Positions 1 to 12,550 of a DNA stretch of 64,000 nt are shown piece by piece (within the stretch, counting starts at the first letter, position 1; each line of letters starts with the position of its first letter). The translations under genes were made by a program, and so were the position numbers. Source of the DNA: Arachis hypogaea (lineage: Eukaryota; Streptophyta; Magnoliopsida; Fabales; Fabaceae). The notes below the pieces were generated by a model, which searched no databases, was not told where the DNA came from, and saw only the letters and a list, made by a program, of their open reading frames with translations. The stretch is from contig NC_092051.1 in the NCBI RefSeq assembly GCF_003086295.3, positions 14,934,810 through 14,998,809 on the forward strand, given 5' to 3'.

Positions 1-2050
1 TTTAAAAATTGAGTGAACATTGATCATCACAAAAAAGCTGAGAAACTAATTTGATTTCGGTATCTTAACTTTCTTCTACATGTAAATATAATTTACTCTT
101 GACAAATATTTTCTCTACACGAATACATGTATATATGATCTCTTCTTAATATGATTCAAAATTTCAAACGATAATTTTGTTAATGAATATTAGGTATTTG
201 TCTCTAAAAATGATATATACACACAAAAATTCAGTAACTAAATCAACCATTATATATATATTATTTAACTCATTTAAAATATATAATTTGTATTTTAATA
301 TGCATCCTATACACACAACTAATTTGATAGTTCATTTTTTGTGTATGTTTGTCAACATTACAAAAATGGTAGTATTCATAAAAAAAAAATTAAAAGTTTA
401 ATTTATCAATCTATTGAAAAGTTAAAAATTTGTACTTTTGTAACTTTAACAAGTACTTACACCCACAAGCCACAAGAAAACAGCCGATTCTTCATAAATT
501 TTGTAATTGATTTGTGTGAGACATGCATATGAGTCTAAACGATGTGATGAGTTCATCTATCATATATGCTTTCTTTTGCGAAGAAAATCAGCCATGAAAT
601 ACCATGAGTTTGATTCTCAGGAAATATGTGACGGTGTTTTGACAAATAGATAAAGAAAAAATGGTATCCTTTGCCCAGCCTTTATTCCGAAAAAACTTTT
701 AGCTTTGGTTGCAAACAGGAATCCCAAAAGTAAAAGCTTTATATTCCAATTTCCAATAGATGATTCAAACCCAAAAGAATATCTGGATGCTCTAAGTAGA
801 TAATTACGAACATCTCATCCGGTCAGGGGAAAAATACACTTCATATTGTGGGGTGCAAAATATACTGAATGAAATGTGACCGTTACTGTAGTTACAAGAG
901 AAAACGACAAGGGTGGTGAAATGGTTACAGCAGGATAAAAAAAAAACAGAAGGAATTTGTTGATAGTGCTTTTACATTGGTTTATTACTGTATGCTTAAA
1001 CCGTTGTTGATAGAATGAAGGAAAATCACATCACGTGGTTTTCATTTTGTTGTTTCCCTTCCCTGTTACAAACACTTATGGGGCCATCTTCAAACAAGCC
1101 TGCACATGAAGGATGACACTCTCTTGTTGCTACTTATTTATGGTGTCAGTTTTAAATGTGTTTAGTGATAGATTAAATGTTAAGATATTTACAATCAGTG
1201 TTTCAATTTAGCAATATCTGTTACTTTAGTTATTTCTAAATTAAACTAGTATTTAGAAGGAATAGCAGCACACTATGAATTTAACGATTATCGTTACCTT
1301 TGACGTCTGAAATTGTAGCCGACATGAAAGGAAAATAGAAAGTCAAAGATTAGGTAATTAAAGGAAGGAGGCAGGGAGAGGAGTTACGGTGCGGCTAGGC
1401 CCAGGATAAGACAGTGTATACAAAAGAAAACAAAAAAGTAAAAAGCCGCCCTTTCCATTTTAACGACAAATTATTGAGCGAAAAAAAGAGATAATTATAA
1501 TATGAATTTAATTTTATCCACCTAAGCTGTAAAGTATTTTACATCGATGTTTATTTTTTTCTACGAAGGACGGACACTTATTAAAAAAATTGGTTTATAT
1601 TTTAATATTAATAAAATATTAAAATATTATTACGATTTATTTAAAAAATATTTTATATTTTATATGTATGTGTGTCTCCGTATCATGTAAAATTTTAAAA
1701 TTTACGTATCACATATTTCATGTCGTATCGTGTCTCGTGTTCGTGTTAGTATCTGGACATCATAAATTTTTTTTAAATAACTATTTACATAATTATTTTT
1801 ATTGATATAGGATAAAATTATTTTATATGCATCAAAATTAAATTCTAAATATTTGTAAAACGGTTTATTTAACGAATATCATAAAGACATATAAACATAA
1901 AGCATTGAGTGTTTAGTGGTAATTGAAATTAGATATGACATGGCAGTGGGTGGTGTTTGAATCTGAAGTGAGGATTTGGAGTAGTTATCCTCACTTGCCA
2001 CCAAAAACTCATTAACTCATAAATATCCATCTCTGCCTTTTCATGCCTTC
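1..2050. other. Upstream intergenic region of the phytochrome A gene
   Basis: No coding sequence is supported here; the open frames near 177-532 are AT-rich, short and unlike any family I know. The stretch at 1560-1790 has scattered words such as TCGTATCGTGTCTCGTGTTC that recall dispersed plant repeats, but I cannot bound an element. The last few hundred bases should hold the phytochrome promoter: a CATAAATATCC string at 2019-2029 is a possible TATA-like site just upstream of a pyrimidine-rich leader (2030-2100). Confidence 0.5.
1032..1037. promoter_or_regulatory. G-box (CACGTG), possible light/ABA response element
   Basis: A palindromic CACGTG core lies about 1.2 kb upstream of the phytochrome A start. 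G-boxes are bound by bHLH (PIF) and bZIP factors. The core is only six bases, so chance occurrence is likely and a function is only suggested by the neighbouring gene. Confidence 0.25.
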
Positions 2051-2118
2051 ACTTTCACGCCATACATAGATGCTGCTTCTGCTTCATCTTCTTCATCTGC
2101 ATAATTCATAGTTCCAAG

Positions 2119-2272
2119 GTCGGTGATTTCACCTTTCTCTTTCTCTGCTAATTGTTGTGTGAGAACATCGATATGCTACTTATTTAATTTGATATGAATC
2201 GAACAGTGTTTTCTTGGTTAGTTATGATGTGATTGGGCTGATAATCGATATATTTATTGGTTCCGGCATCAG
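2119..2272 (+). other. Probable 5'-UTR intron of PHYA
   Basis: A GT at 2119-2120 (context CCAAG/GTCGGT) and an AG at 2271-2272 immediately before the AATG start context frame a 154-bp T-rich stretch. PHYA genes of other dicots carry an intron in the 5' leader, so this is the likely leader intron. The frame is open upstream of the ATG, but only through a TTG at 2214, so no N-terminal extension is needed. cDNA evidence would settle it. Confidence 0.45.
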
Positions 2273-2273
2273 A

Positions 2274-5200
2274 ATGTCGTCGTCGAGGCGAAGCCAATCA
2301 TCGAGCAATTCAAGCAGATCAAGACAGAGTGCAAGAGTAATTGCTCAGACAAGTGTGGATGCAAAGCTGCATGCAAACTTTGAGGAGTCCGGAAGTTCAT
2401 TCGACTACTCGAATTCGGTGCGGTTGTCTTCCGGTACAGCCAGTGGAGAAAAGCAAGCAAGGTGTGACAGAGTTACAGCAGCTTATCTTCATCAAATGCA
2501 GAAGGGGAAGTTCATCCAGCCCTTTGGGTGCTTGCTAGCTTTGGATGACAAGACACTTAGGGTCATTGCATACAGTCACAATGCATCTGAAATGCTTACC
2601 ATGGTCAGCCATGCTGTCCCAAGTGTTGGTGATCACCCTGCTCTTGCCATTGGCACCGACATTCGGACTATTTTCACGCCCTCAAGTGCTGCTGCTTTGC
2701 AAAAGGCCCTTGCAGTTCCGGAGGTTTCGCTTCTTAACCCCATTCTAGTTCATTGCAAGACTTCTGGCAAGCCCTTCTATGCAATTGTTCATCGTATTAC
2801 CGCTAGTTTGATCATTGATTTTGAGCCTGTTAAGCCTCATGAAGTTCCCATGACTGCCGCCGGAGCGCTGCAATCTTACAAGCTTGCGGCCAAAGCAATA
2901 ACTAGATTGCAGTCTTTGCCCAGTGGGAGCATGGAAACGCTTTGTGACACCATGGTTCAAGAAGTTTTTGAGCTCACGGGTTATGACAGGGTGATGGCTT
3001 ATAAATTTCATGAGGATGATCATGGGGAAGTGATTGCTGAGGTTGCAAAACCAGGCCTTGAGCCATATCTGGGTTTGCACTATCCAGCAACTGATATCCC
3101 CCAGGCTGCGCGCTTCTTGTTTATGAAAAACAAGGTCCGAATGATAGTTGATTGTCGTGCAAAGCATGTGAAGGTGCTTCAAGACCCCAAAGTTTCCATT
3201 GACTTAACTTTGTGCGGTTCAACTTTAAGGGCTGCTCATAGTTGCCACTTGCAATATATGGAGAATATGAATTCAATTGCTTCCCTGGTTTTGGCAGTTG
3301 TGGTCAATGATAACGATGAAGATGGGGATGGCTCTGATGTTGTTCAGCCACAAAAGAGAAAGAGACTTTGGGGTTTAGTAGTTTGCCATAACACTACTCC
3401 AAGGTTTGTTCCCTTTCCTCTAAGGTATGCTTGTGAATTTTTGGCTCAAGTATTTGCCATCCATGTGAATAAGGAATTAGAGTTAGAATATCAGATTGTT
3501 GAGAAGAATATCCTGCGCACGCAGACACTCTTGTGCGATATGCTGATGCGAGATGCACCCCTTGGTATTGTATCACAGAGCCCTAATATAATGGATCTTG
3601 TGAGATGTGATGGAGCAGCACTCTTGTATAGAGACAAGGTATGGAGATTAGGTGTGGCTCCAAGTGAATCTCACATAAGAGAGTTAGCTTTATGGCTCTC
3701 TAAGTGCCACAAGGACTCCACGGGTTTGAGTACAGATAGCTTGTCTGATGCAGGCTTCCCAGGAGCTGCTGCTCTTGGTGATGTTGTTTGTGGAATGGCA
3801 GCTGTGAGAATTTCTTCCATGGACATAGTTTTCTGGTTTAGATCACACACTGCTGCAGAAATCAGATGGGGTGGTGCCAAGCATGAACCTGGTGACAGGG
3901 ATGATCCTACAAAGATGAGTCCAAGATCATCATTCAAGGCTTTCCTTGAAGTTGTGAAGGGAAGGAGCTTACCATGGAAGGACTACGAAATGGATGCTAT
4001 CCATTCATTGCAGCTAATACTGAGAAATTCGTTCAAAGATAATGAGATTATGGATATAAGCACGCAAGCTATTGATACAAGACTAAATGATTTGAAGATT
4101 GAAGGGATGCAAGAACTAGAAGCAGTGACGAGTGAGATGGTTCGATTAATTGAAACAGCATCAGTGCCAATTTTGGCAGTTAATGTTGATGGGATGGTCA
4201 ATGGATGGAACACGAAGATTGCTGAGTTGACAGGCCTTTCAGTTGAGGAAGCCATTGGAAAGGATTTACTTACGCTGGTTGAGGATTTTTCAGTAGAGAG
4301 AGTCAAGAAGATGCTGGACATGGCACTGCAGGGTATGTCTTTTTTCTATTCACCGTTTTATCCTTTTGTCATAAGAAACTTTAGAAATGTGATTATAAGT
4401 TGTTCCCTTTGGCCATCCATGAATGTTGCATTGATGAAGAATTAACAAAAAGATACTTACAATCTCAGATTTCCATATTCTCTATAGATCATTTATTTAT
4501 TTGTTTTGTTACTTTGTAATTAGGTAAAGAAGAGAAGAATTTCCAATTTGAGATCAAAACACATGGTGTGAAGATTGATTCAGGTCCTATCAGCTTGGTA
4601 GTTAATGCTTGTGCAAGCAGGAATCTCCAAAACAGCGTGGTGGGAGTTTGTTTTGTGGCCCATGATATGACTGCTGAGAAGACAGTCATGGACAAATTCA
4701 CTCGAATTGAAGGTGACTATAGGGCGATTGTACAGAATCCGAACCCTTTGATCCCCCCAATATTTGGCACAGATGAATTTGGCTGGTGTTGTGAATGGAA
4801 TTCAGCCATGACAAAGTTAACTGGATGGAAGAGAGAGGATGTGATGGATAAAATGCTATTAGGGGAGGTTTTTGGAACCCATATGGCTTGTTGCCGTCTT
4901 AAGAATCAAGAAGCTGTTGTTAATTTTGGAATTGTACTTAACAATGCCATGACTGGTGTGGAAACAGAGAAAGCTGCTTTTGGTTTCTTCACTCGGAAGG
5001 GCAAGTATGTAGAATGCTTGCTTTCTGTGAGCAAGAAATTGGATGTAGAGGGTGAAGTTACTGGAGTCTTCTGCTTCTTACAGACAGCTAGCCCTGAGCT
5101 TCAACAAGCATTGCATATTCAGCGTTTGTCCGAACAAACTGCATTGAAGAGACTCAAAGCTTTAACTTATATGAAAAGGAAAATTCGGAATCCTTTGTGT

Positions 5201-6055
5201 GGGATTGTGTTCTCTCGAAAATTGTTGGAGAATACTGAGTTGGGAATTGAGCAAAAACAACTTCTGGACACTGGCACTCAGTGCCAACGCCAGCTTAGCA
5301 AAATTCTCGATGACTCGGATCTTGACCGTATCATTGATGGGTATGATTTATGAATATGATTATGATGATGTTATTTATGACAATATTAAATTCCTTTCTT
5401 TCTTGTACTCTGAACAGCTACTTGGATTTGGAAATGGTTGAATTCACTCTGCATCAAGTTTTTGTTGCCTGCCTAAGTCAGGTCATGACAAAGAGCAAGG
5501 CAATGGGTATCCATATAATCAACGAAGTCACGGAGCACATCATGACAGAAACCTTATATGGTGATAGTCTTAGGCTGCAGCAAGTCTTGGCTGACTTCTT
5601 ATTGATTTGCATCAATTTTACGCCAACCGGAGGTCAAGTTGTTGTTGCAGCCTCTTTAACCAAAGATCAATTAGGCAAATCAGTTCATTTGGCTAACTTG
5701 GAGATAAGGTAACTGTTCCATGCATACTATATATTCCTTTGTTGTACCTCAACTTTATGGGAACAAGAAACTTGTGACATTCCCACATGTGATCATCTAA
5801 CTACTTCTTAAGTGATTCACTGATTGTTTTTGCTATCTTTGCAGCATAACACATGATGGTGTTGGTGTTCCGGAAACATTGCTGAACCAAATGTTCGGAC
5901 GAGACGGACAAGAATCCGAGGAGGGTATTAGTCTGCTCATCAGCAGAAAGTTGCTGAAGCTGATGAATGGAGACGTGCGGTATCTGAGGGAAGCTGGCAA
6001 ATCATCTTTCATCTTAACAGTTGAACTGGCTGCTTCCCAGAAATTGATTGCTTAA
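2274..6055 (+). CDS. PHYA: Phytochrome A, red/far-red photoreceptor, four coding exons
   Basis: Light-labile red/far-red photoreceptor with a phytochromobilin chromophore; it acts in the cytosol and, after far-red activation, in the nucleus. Coding exons are 2274-4332, 4524-5340, 5418-5708 and 5845-6055; all junctions are GT-AG, phases close, and the product is 1125 residues, normal for phyA. It starts with the Ser-rich phyA N-terminus ([11 protein letters not shown]), followed by PAS (about 70-190), GAF (about 220-400), PHY (with the PRSSF tongue motif), two PAS repeats and the histidine-kinase-related domain ending in [10 protein letters not shown]. The GAF domain keeps the DIP motif and the chromophore Cys324 (TGC at 3243-3245) in HSCH. 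One oddity: the residue three before Cys324 is Ala321 (GCT, 3234-3236), where plant phytochromes normally have Pro (RAPHSC). The gene otherwise looks fully functional. Confidence 0.96.
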
Positions 6056-7496
6056 AGTTATAGGAAAATAAAGAAATACTTTCAGTTTTTGTACATCAGA
6101 AAAGCAAGTGTGCAAGAAATCACTTTTCTTGTACAACATACCTTAAGAGTAAGAGTAACATAGTCTCAACTCTCAAGTCTTAACGCTTCTGTAACTCCTT
6201 GTACGGTACGATGTATATATGTATTAATCTTTACGTTATTTAGCTATTCACATAAACTATTATATATTTATATTACTTACTCTTCTTGCAATTTTAGATT
6301 ATTTAAGAAGCATTTTTAGTAATCAAACATTAAACAAGTCTCTGAAATTGCTGTTATCCCGTCTTTACATGCTTAGCTGTAATATGATGAGGTGTGGTTT
6401 CTTTTTCTGATGTGAAAGAAGCATATTGTTCAATTGGAATTACCTTAGACGAAAATCTACTCAAATTAAGATGTTTTCCCCCAGGGGAATATACACAGAT
6501 GAATTTGGGTTAGTGGTCCAACATCACTAACCATTAGTTAGTTTATTTTGTGAATTCACCATTTCATATAGCCCGGAAGAATATGTGTACGGCCAGTTTA
6601 TGCCTCTATTGAGTAGCATATAATTAACATTGGCCCATACTTTAGTTACCAACTCCCTTGCTTTTAAATATAATTGCAGGAACAAAAGCTATTAGGAATC
6701 AATCTTTAGGACACTGACAAAGAAATTCCACCTTCCGCTTTGGCTGTATGGCTTTTTATTTGCAGCAACTTTATAAAACTATATTATATATCAGGACATG
6801 ATAATTAATCAATCTGCATAACTAGTTTTGATTAATGTGAATAAATAAAAAATAGTTATTTGTACTGTAGTATCTATGACTTTAGCGGGTTACATGGTGC
6901 CACGATGATAATTTCTAATAATCAAGGCAGGTTTTTTCTACTATTTTGACCATACTAGCTACATTTCTTTGTGCTGCTAAATACACGGAAGATGGGGTTA
7001 GGTTATTTGTTTCCATCTATCCACACCAATATGATAGGAAGTGTAATTATTAATATTATTATACATTATTTTAATACCACCATGGTTCAAATTCAATGAG
7101 ATTAATCGGAAGGTTATAGAAGAAAGGGAAAGAGAGTAAGATGAGGCATAAGAGGCAATAACTTCAATATTCTTGTTATTATAAGGCACTGATAGATAAG
7201 CAACAAGGAGTAGCACTATTGAGAACTAGTAAGTCAACACTGAATAATACACCACACACACAAACACATTGTGATTAACAAAAAGAACAAAGCATGCCGG
7301 TAGCACCTTTCAAATTCCAATTATAAAAGAAATGAATATGTCCCATTATTTGCTTTTATGAGTTTTCCAAACATACATGATGAATTGTGAGGCAACAAAG
7401 AGAGATTGAATGAGAGAGACAAATACACAAAAACAACAGAGACATTATTAAAGCATACATATACCAATCAAGTATATATCATTCCTACTATAACAA
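6056..7496. other. Intergenic region between PHYA and the germin-like gene
   Basis: It contains the PHYA 3' UTR (AT-rich, with AATAAAG-like strings just after the stop) and then the 3' flank of the convergent germin-like gene. I see no further gene. Short open frames such as 7216-6998 on the minus strand show no family resemblance. Confidence 0.55.
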
Positions 7497-8459
7497 TTAC
7501 TTCTTGGGAGCAAGCCTAGACTTGATTTTCTCAATCTCCTTGGTACCAACCTGGAATGCCTTGGTCAACACGTTATCCGGGACCGGTGGGGTGGCAGCAA
7601 ACAAAGTCAGAGGAATAGACTGTGTTCCAGGCAATTGGCTGTTGAAGGCTGAAATAACTGCAGCAGGTTCATTGGCATTGTTCTTCTGGAAGTGAACCAA
7701 CCCTTTTGGGAAGACAAAGATCTCACCCTTGTAGATGGTCTTTGATATGAGAACATTGGATGTTGTTATGAACCCAACATCAAGTTGACCTTCAAGAACA
7801 AACACAATCTCAGTGGCACGTGGGTGTGTGTGGGGTGGGTTGAGTCCACCTGGGGCATAGTCAATGCGTGCCAGAGACACACCAAGTGTGTTCAATCCTG
7901 GGATCTTTTCAACGTTGGCTCCTGTTACAAGGGAACCGAAGGTTGTGTTTGCTGCCACACCTGGTTTTGCTAATATGTTCGATGAGAAATCAGATGCATT
8001 CACTTTTGCAGCGTCTTTACACGTGAATCCATTCACCTTAACACCTGTTTTTTCATTCACACACTACCCATGTCAACCAGCCAATGATTTTTGAGATCTG
8101 GGCTATGTTTAATTTACTTAAAAAGATGAACTTTTTATGTTGTGTTAACAAAGAAACCTTAATTAGTAGTCATATGCAAGTGGGTGCACCATATTATGAA
8201 AAAGGAAGCAATATTAAAGTAGTTGGTAGGCCTAATAGTGAGTTAGTTGGAGTTAATTGAAAGAAAACCAAAGGATCAAATATAATGATTAACAAGAGAA
8301 TAGAAACATCAAAGGAGAAGAGATAGATAGAGAAATATAAGATATACCAGATGCAGTGTCTGCAACACAGAGGTCTTGAAGAGCATCAGGATCTGATGCT
8401 GAGGTTGAGGCTAAAACCAGAGCAAAAGTCACCACTAACACTGACCCTATGAACTTCAT
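7497..8459 (-). CDS. Germin-like protein (secreted cupin), two exons
   Basis: Apoplastic cupin that binds Mn; family members act as superoxide dismutases or wall proteins in defence and development. Exon 1 is 8459-8348 and exon 2 is 8044-7497. The GT donor at 8347-8346 and AG acceptor at 8046-8045 join codon 38 (Gly), giving 219 residues, the usual germin length. The N-terminus MKFIGSVLVVTFALVLASTSA is a signal peptide. Cys31 and Cys46 match the conserved germin disulphide. Cupin box 1 (HTH at 109-111, Glu116) and box 2 (PKGLVH, His155) supply the four metal ligands. The C-terminus ends SRLAPKK, and I see no KDEL or anchor. The apparent start at 8060 inside exon 2 is a GTG within the intron/exon border and is not the real start. 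Subfamily assignment (GLP1 versus GLP3) is uncertain. Confidence 0.93.
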
Positions 8460-8589
8460 GGTTAACTATGAACCCAAGAATGAGGAAACAAAATTGGGTG
8501 GGATGAAAGGAAACAAAAAAGAGAAGAAGAAAATGTGTATTGCTTTAAATGCTTTGGGCAAGTTGGAATGAGTTAATGAGGTTTTCAGT

Positions 8590-8599
8590 ATTTATATAG
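8590..8599 (-). promoter_or_regulatory. TATA box of the germin-like gene
   Basis: On the minus strand the string TATATAAATACTG lies about 135 bases upstream of the germin-like ATG, a good TATA match at a plausible distance. Judged by motif and position only. Confidence 0.55.
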
Positions 8600-9050
8600 A
8601 TAGGCACAAAGGTGAGAAGAAGACTTAGAACAGAGACAAAAGGATGATCATGAGTTGAATTTCAATACTGAATGAGTTTGGAATCAAAGCATGCAATATG
8701 CCAATTCTTAAAGAATAATAATCATTTGGGTCATTGCTTATTTTTTTATTTTGGAGCTTTAGTATAAGGTATGAGTTATGAGTATGACCCTTCCCTTGTT
8801 ATAGCCTGACCCACACCCTTGCCTATTTCCTTATTTTTAGATTATAATATGATGAGTCTTGTTAGTCTATGTTTTAACTTTTAAGAATATTATAAAAAAA
8901 AATTATTAAAAGTTATTAAAAAATATATTTTTTACATTTTAAATGTATTAAATACATAAAAAATTTTGAAAAATTTCTATTAATATACATGTATTTAAAA
9001 GGAACAATAAATAAGTATAATACTACTAGAGTGAATACCCCATGTGACTC

Positions 9051-9275
9051 CGGACAATTATCTCAAAAGGACAACGAGGTCTCCAAGAAAAAAAAAATAC
9101 CAAATTTGACCCCTGATTTTTTTTTTTGGATTGATTAGTCCCTATGTCAAAAAAAATAACATTGATTTTTTTTTTTGCACAAGGATCTCGTTGTCCTTTC
9201 GAAATAATTGTCAAAAGCCGAATTAGATTTTTTTTTTTATCAAGAACTCATTTTCTTTCGAAGTAATTGTGAGGA
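9051..9275. repeat. Inverted-repeat (MITE-like) sequence
   Basis: The phrase around 9051-9081 (GGACAATTATCTCAAAAGG...) recurs inverted at 9182-9214 (CCTTTCGAAATAATTGTC) and again in degraded form at 9245-9275. The segment between has several T8-T11 runs. This is the layout of a small decayed inverted-repeat element; ends and target duplication are not clear. Confidence 0.5.
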
Positions 9276-10974
9276 GCTATTTTGGGTTTTTCTCGTACTA
9301 TTACTATCATGAACTCATTTATTACTCTACCAACCTAGCATTTGCATCTTCGTCACCTTCTATGTTTGTATTCAAAATTTCAAACCAACCACAATTCGAC
9401 TGGTGGGATTCTTTTCTTTTTCTTTTCTTTCTTTTAGTTATTAAAAATACTCATTATTTTATCATAATTGTAATATAATTTCTTAATATATTCCATCTTA
9501 TAACGTAAATATCTTTAGAATATTTGTTGAAGTGTTTAAGATAAACAATTTTTATTAAAAAAAATTGAAAAAGAAATTAAAATATTCATTGAATAAAAAT
9601 ATACAAATTTTGTATCATAATTCATAAGTAACCTTAATAACTTTGCTTATCTATGAGGTAAGAGTATTATTCCTCGACTTGATTGTCTATCGTGTCTTCT
9701 ACGATGTAAGGCTCATTGTATTCATAGAGATGTTGATGTTCCATCAAACGAAACCTTGAGTTAAGATAGCTTTTTCTTTTTCTTTTTCCTTTTCTTTTCT
9801 TTTTTCTTTTAAAACCAAACAATTGGTACGACTATTGAAGTCGTTGACTCGTTGTATATTAAAAAGCTTATCCAAAACGCAAAGAATCTTGAACTCATCA
9901 GAAAGAGTTAATGAAGGAGCTAAAATGCTGTGCCTCCGCTTCGGCTATGACTTATAATGTGTTTCTAACTTGCTATGGGTTCTTTTTCTTATCAGTTTGG
10001 TCCCTCAAATTAAATAAATAAATAAAAAAAAAAAACACAAGAGTAGGCGTGAAAAGAAAAGAAAAATAAGACTCCATTGGTTTGCTTAACGTCGTTTCTT
10101 CAACGCTATTTATGGTCAAGAATTATTCCCAAACGGTCACCCTTTAATTAATTGTCTCATGAAAATTCTACATTTTAGGTCTGCCTAGCTCTTTGATGAC
10201 AACAACGTGCTAACAATAGTAATTACACTACTTAATTAATTGGTTAGGCCTTATTTTTCGAGCCTAATTAAATTTAATTCAATTGAATAATCTTTCTAAT
10301 TTTTAACCGGTTGCGTCATTGCTCTCCTCATACAGCGTTGGCAACCATGACCGCGTCAAATAATTGCAATTTGCAAAATCACAATCCAAACCACATGAAA
10401 AATGGTTCATCTCCGTCCTCCTGTTCATCACATTATCACATTATTATGATCTTAAGACCATCTCTAGCAGAAAACTCATCCCAGTCCTTGTTTATGATCC
10501 ATCTGTCATAAAAAGTAACTCCACATCAATTTTTGCGTTATAAACAGTAAATAAAAACTCAAAACATCTCTCTCTTTTCCATTAGGAGGAACTAACTTTA
10601 GTCCCGGTTATGGTCCCACTTAATTAATTAATTAATTAAAATACTTGAAATTAATGTAATTAATTTTTTCAATAATATAATTTAAATTTATTAATTTTAA
10701 AAATAATTCACTATTAAAAGATTTTAATATTAAATAAATTCATATATAATAATAATACATAATATATAATTCGGTGTTACACTAATTTGTAAAATTACTT
10801 AATACAAAGAAAAACATAATTAAGTTTTATAGTTGCCGACAAACATTATGAAATTGTCATATGTGTTCAATCAAGTCCTCTTTCAATTGTCTATGCTGCT
10901 GCCTATTTTAAAGTTGGGCATTTCTTTGAAAAAATTGATGAAAAAATTATTATATAAATAAAAATTTAATCATT

Positions 10975-11092
10975 TAATTAATTAATTATTATAATTATTA
11001 ATAAATTAAATATGATTTAATTATTTAATATAATTATATTAAATAATTAAATCATATTTAATTTATTAATAATTATAATAATTAATTAATTA
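10975..11092. repeat. Perfect 118-bp palindrome with no spacer
   Basis: Base-by-base comparison outward from the centre (between 11033 and 11034) shows 59 matching pairs without a mismatch or loop, including one G-C pair (11014/11053). Matching fails at 11093. The sequence is otherwise all A/T. It could extrude as a cruciform, or be the core of a foldback element; the (AT)35 tract begins 8 bases later. Confidence 0.9.
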
Positions 11093-11098
11093 TGTAAA

Positions 11099-11100
<2 letters not shown>

Positions 11101-11170
<70 letters not shown>
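11101..11170. repeat. (AT)35 microsatellite
   Basis: Uninterrupted AT dinucleotide run of 70 bp, directly downstream of the 118-bp palindrome. A shorter TA run follows at about 11226-11242. Confidence 0.98.
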
Positions 11171-11172
<2 letters not shown>

Positions 11173-11992
11173 CGTTAATATGTATAATGTATATGAAGTA
11201 TACTATATATGTAACGGTCAGCTCAATATATATATATATATAAAGTATTTATTTTATTAATAAAATATCATTTTTTTTTAGAGAAATTTCTGTTGCTCCA
11301 AATTTTATGAAAAAATTCATTTTTTATTTGCTCCAATGATAGATCTTCACTTTTTACTGACACAGTAAATGATGTTCGGAATTGCTCTAAAGTTGCCTCA
11401 TTGTTAAATTAGGATATAAATTCGATCTTGTATAATTCTCTAATTTTTTCACTTAGCAATGTGAATGATGCATCCTAAATTTCTCTAGAAATGAATAACA
11501 TCAATATCAGAAAACAAATCTAATACTTGTATGGCACATATCACCTAAAAATCATCAAAAACAATATTTGTGTCAAATATATCAAATTATATAATGATTT
11601 ATAATTTTTTTTTTTTACATAAAAATGTCTTTATTAAAATAGCCACCTAAAAAAAATTATGACAGGACAATTAATACCTATTTATAAAATATAAATCTCA
11701 AATCAACTCTGACATATAGGCAAAATCTAAACTCTAATATTTACTTAAAGTGATCAATGAATTGATCGTTTCATCAATCAAGTTAGTATGATATTTAGTA
11801 TAATTTTTTTTTTTGGTGGTACTGTGATATTTAGTATAGGTTTTTCTTGGACAGGAGATATTTAGTAAAGTTGAGTTTTTTTTTTTTTTTTGGGTAGAAA
11901 AACTTGAGTTACTACTTGTTAGCACTTGAGACTGTGATCAAGCCCAGCCCATCTCATGAGAGTTAAAAGATAGAGGAATAATGAGAAGGAAA

Positions 11993-12550
11993 GGATTAAT
12001 AGTCAAATTAGTCCCTAAAAGATAAGGTATTTTTTAAATTCTTTTTTGAAAGATTTTTTCAATTAAATTGGTCCTTCAAAAATTACAAATTAATTATATC
12101 TATTCTTCAGTTACTCCACTCACAATTTTTGTCAACAATTGATGATGTGAAATATTAATTGGTAGCATATATGACACATAACATGTTCAATTAGACGTTG
12201 ACTAAATATGTTTACGAAAATCTATCAATTTAGTCATTAGGTCATATTAGGAATAAGATTTTTGTAATTAGAAAAATGACTAAATTAATAAATTTTTATA
12301 AATATATTTGGTCAATATTCAATTAGACATATCAAGTATTATATATATTATCAATTAATGTTTTACAATATCAATCTTTGAAGAAAACTGTTAATGGAGT
12401 AAAATCTTTGAAGAAAATTGTTAATGGAGTGACTGGTGGACAAATATAATTAATTCACAATCTTTGAAGGACCAATTTGATTGAAAAAATCTTTTAGAAA
12501 TGAATTTAAAAAATGTCTTATCTTTTAGAAACTAATTTGACTATTAATCC
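11993..12550. mobile_element. 558-bp MITE with about 104-bp terminal inverted repeats
   Basis: The left end GGATTAATAGTCAAATTAGT is matched by the reverse complement of the right end (12531-12550). Similarity continues for roughly 100 bases into each arm with a few substitutions. Flanks are GAGAAGGAAA (left) and GAGAAGAAAA (right), a 9-10 bp near-perfect target duplication that points to the Mutator superfamily. No coding capacity. Confidence 0.8.

Larger units (their letters stand above)
8600..11992. other. AT-rich intergenic region with repeats
   Basis: Apart from the separately listed inverted repeat (9051-9275), palindrome (10975-11092) and AT microsatellite, I find no gene. A T-rich TTTTTCTTTT tract (9770-9810) and low-complexity AT sequence dominate. 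The stretch 10440-10620 and 11270-11400 has mixed composition and repeat-like phrases, but I could not define element ends. Confidence 0.5.

Noticed and set aside
2214..2273. A 20-codon N-terminal extension of phytochrome A
   Set aside because: It starts at a TTG, lies in the probable leader intron and precedes the standard phyA N-terminus; the ATG at 2274 is right.
2745..3182. Antisense open frame of 145 codons in PHYA exon 1
   Set aside because: It is a shadow of the conserved phytochrome coding frame and has no family resemblance.
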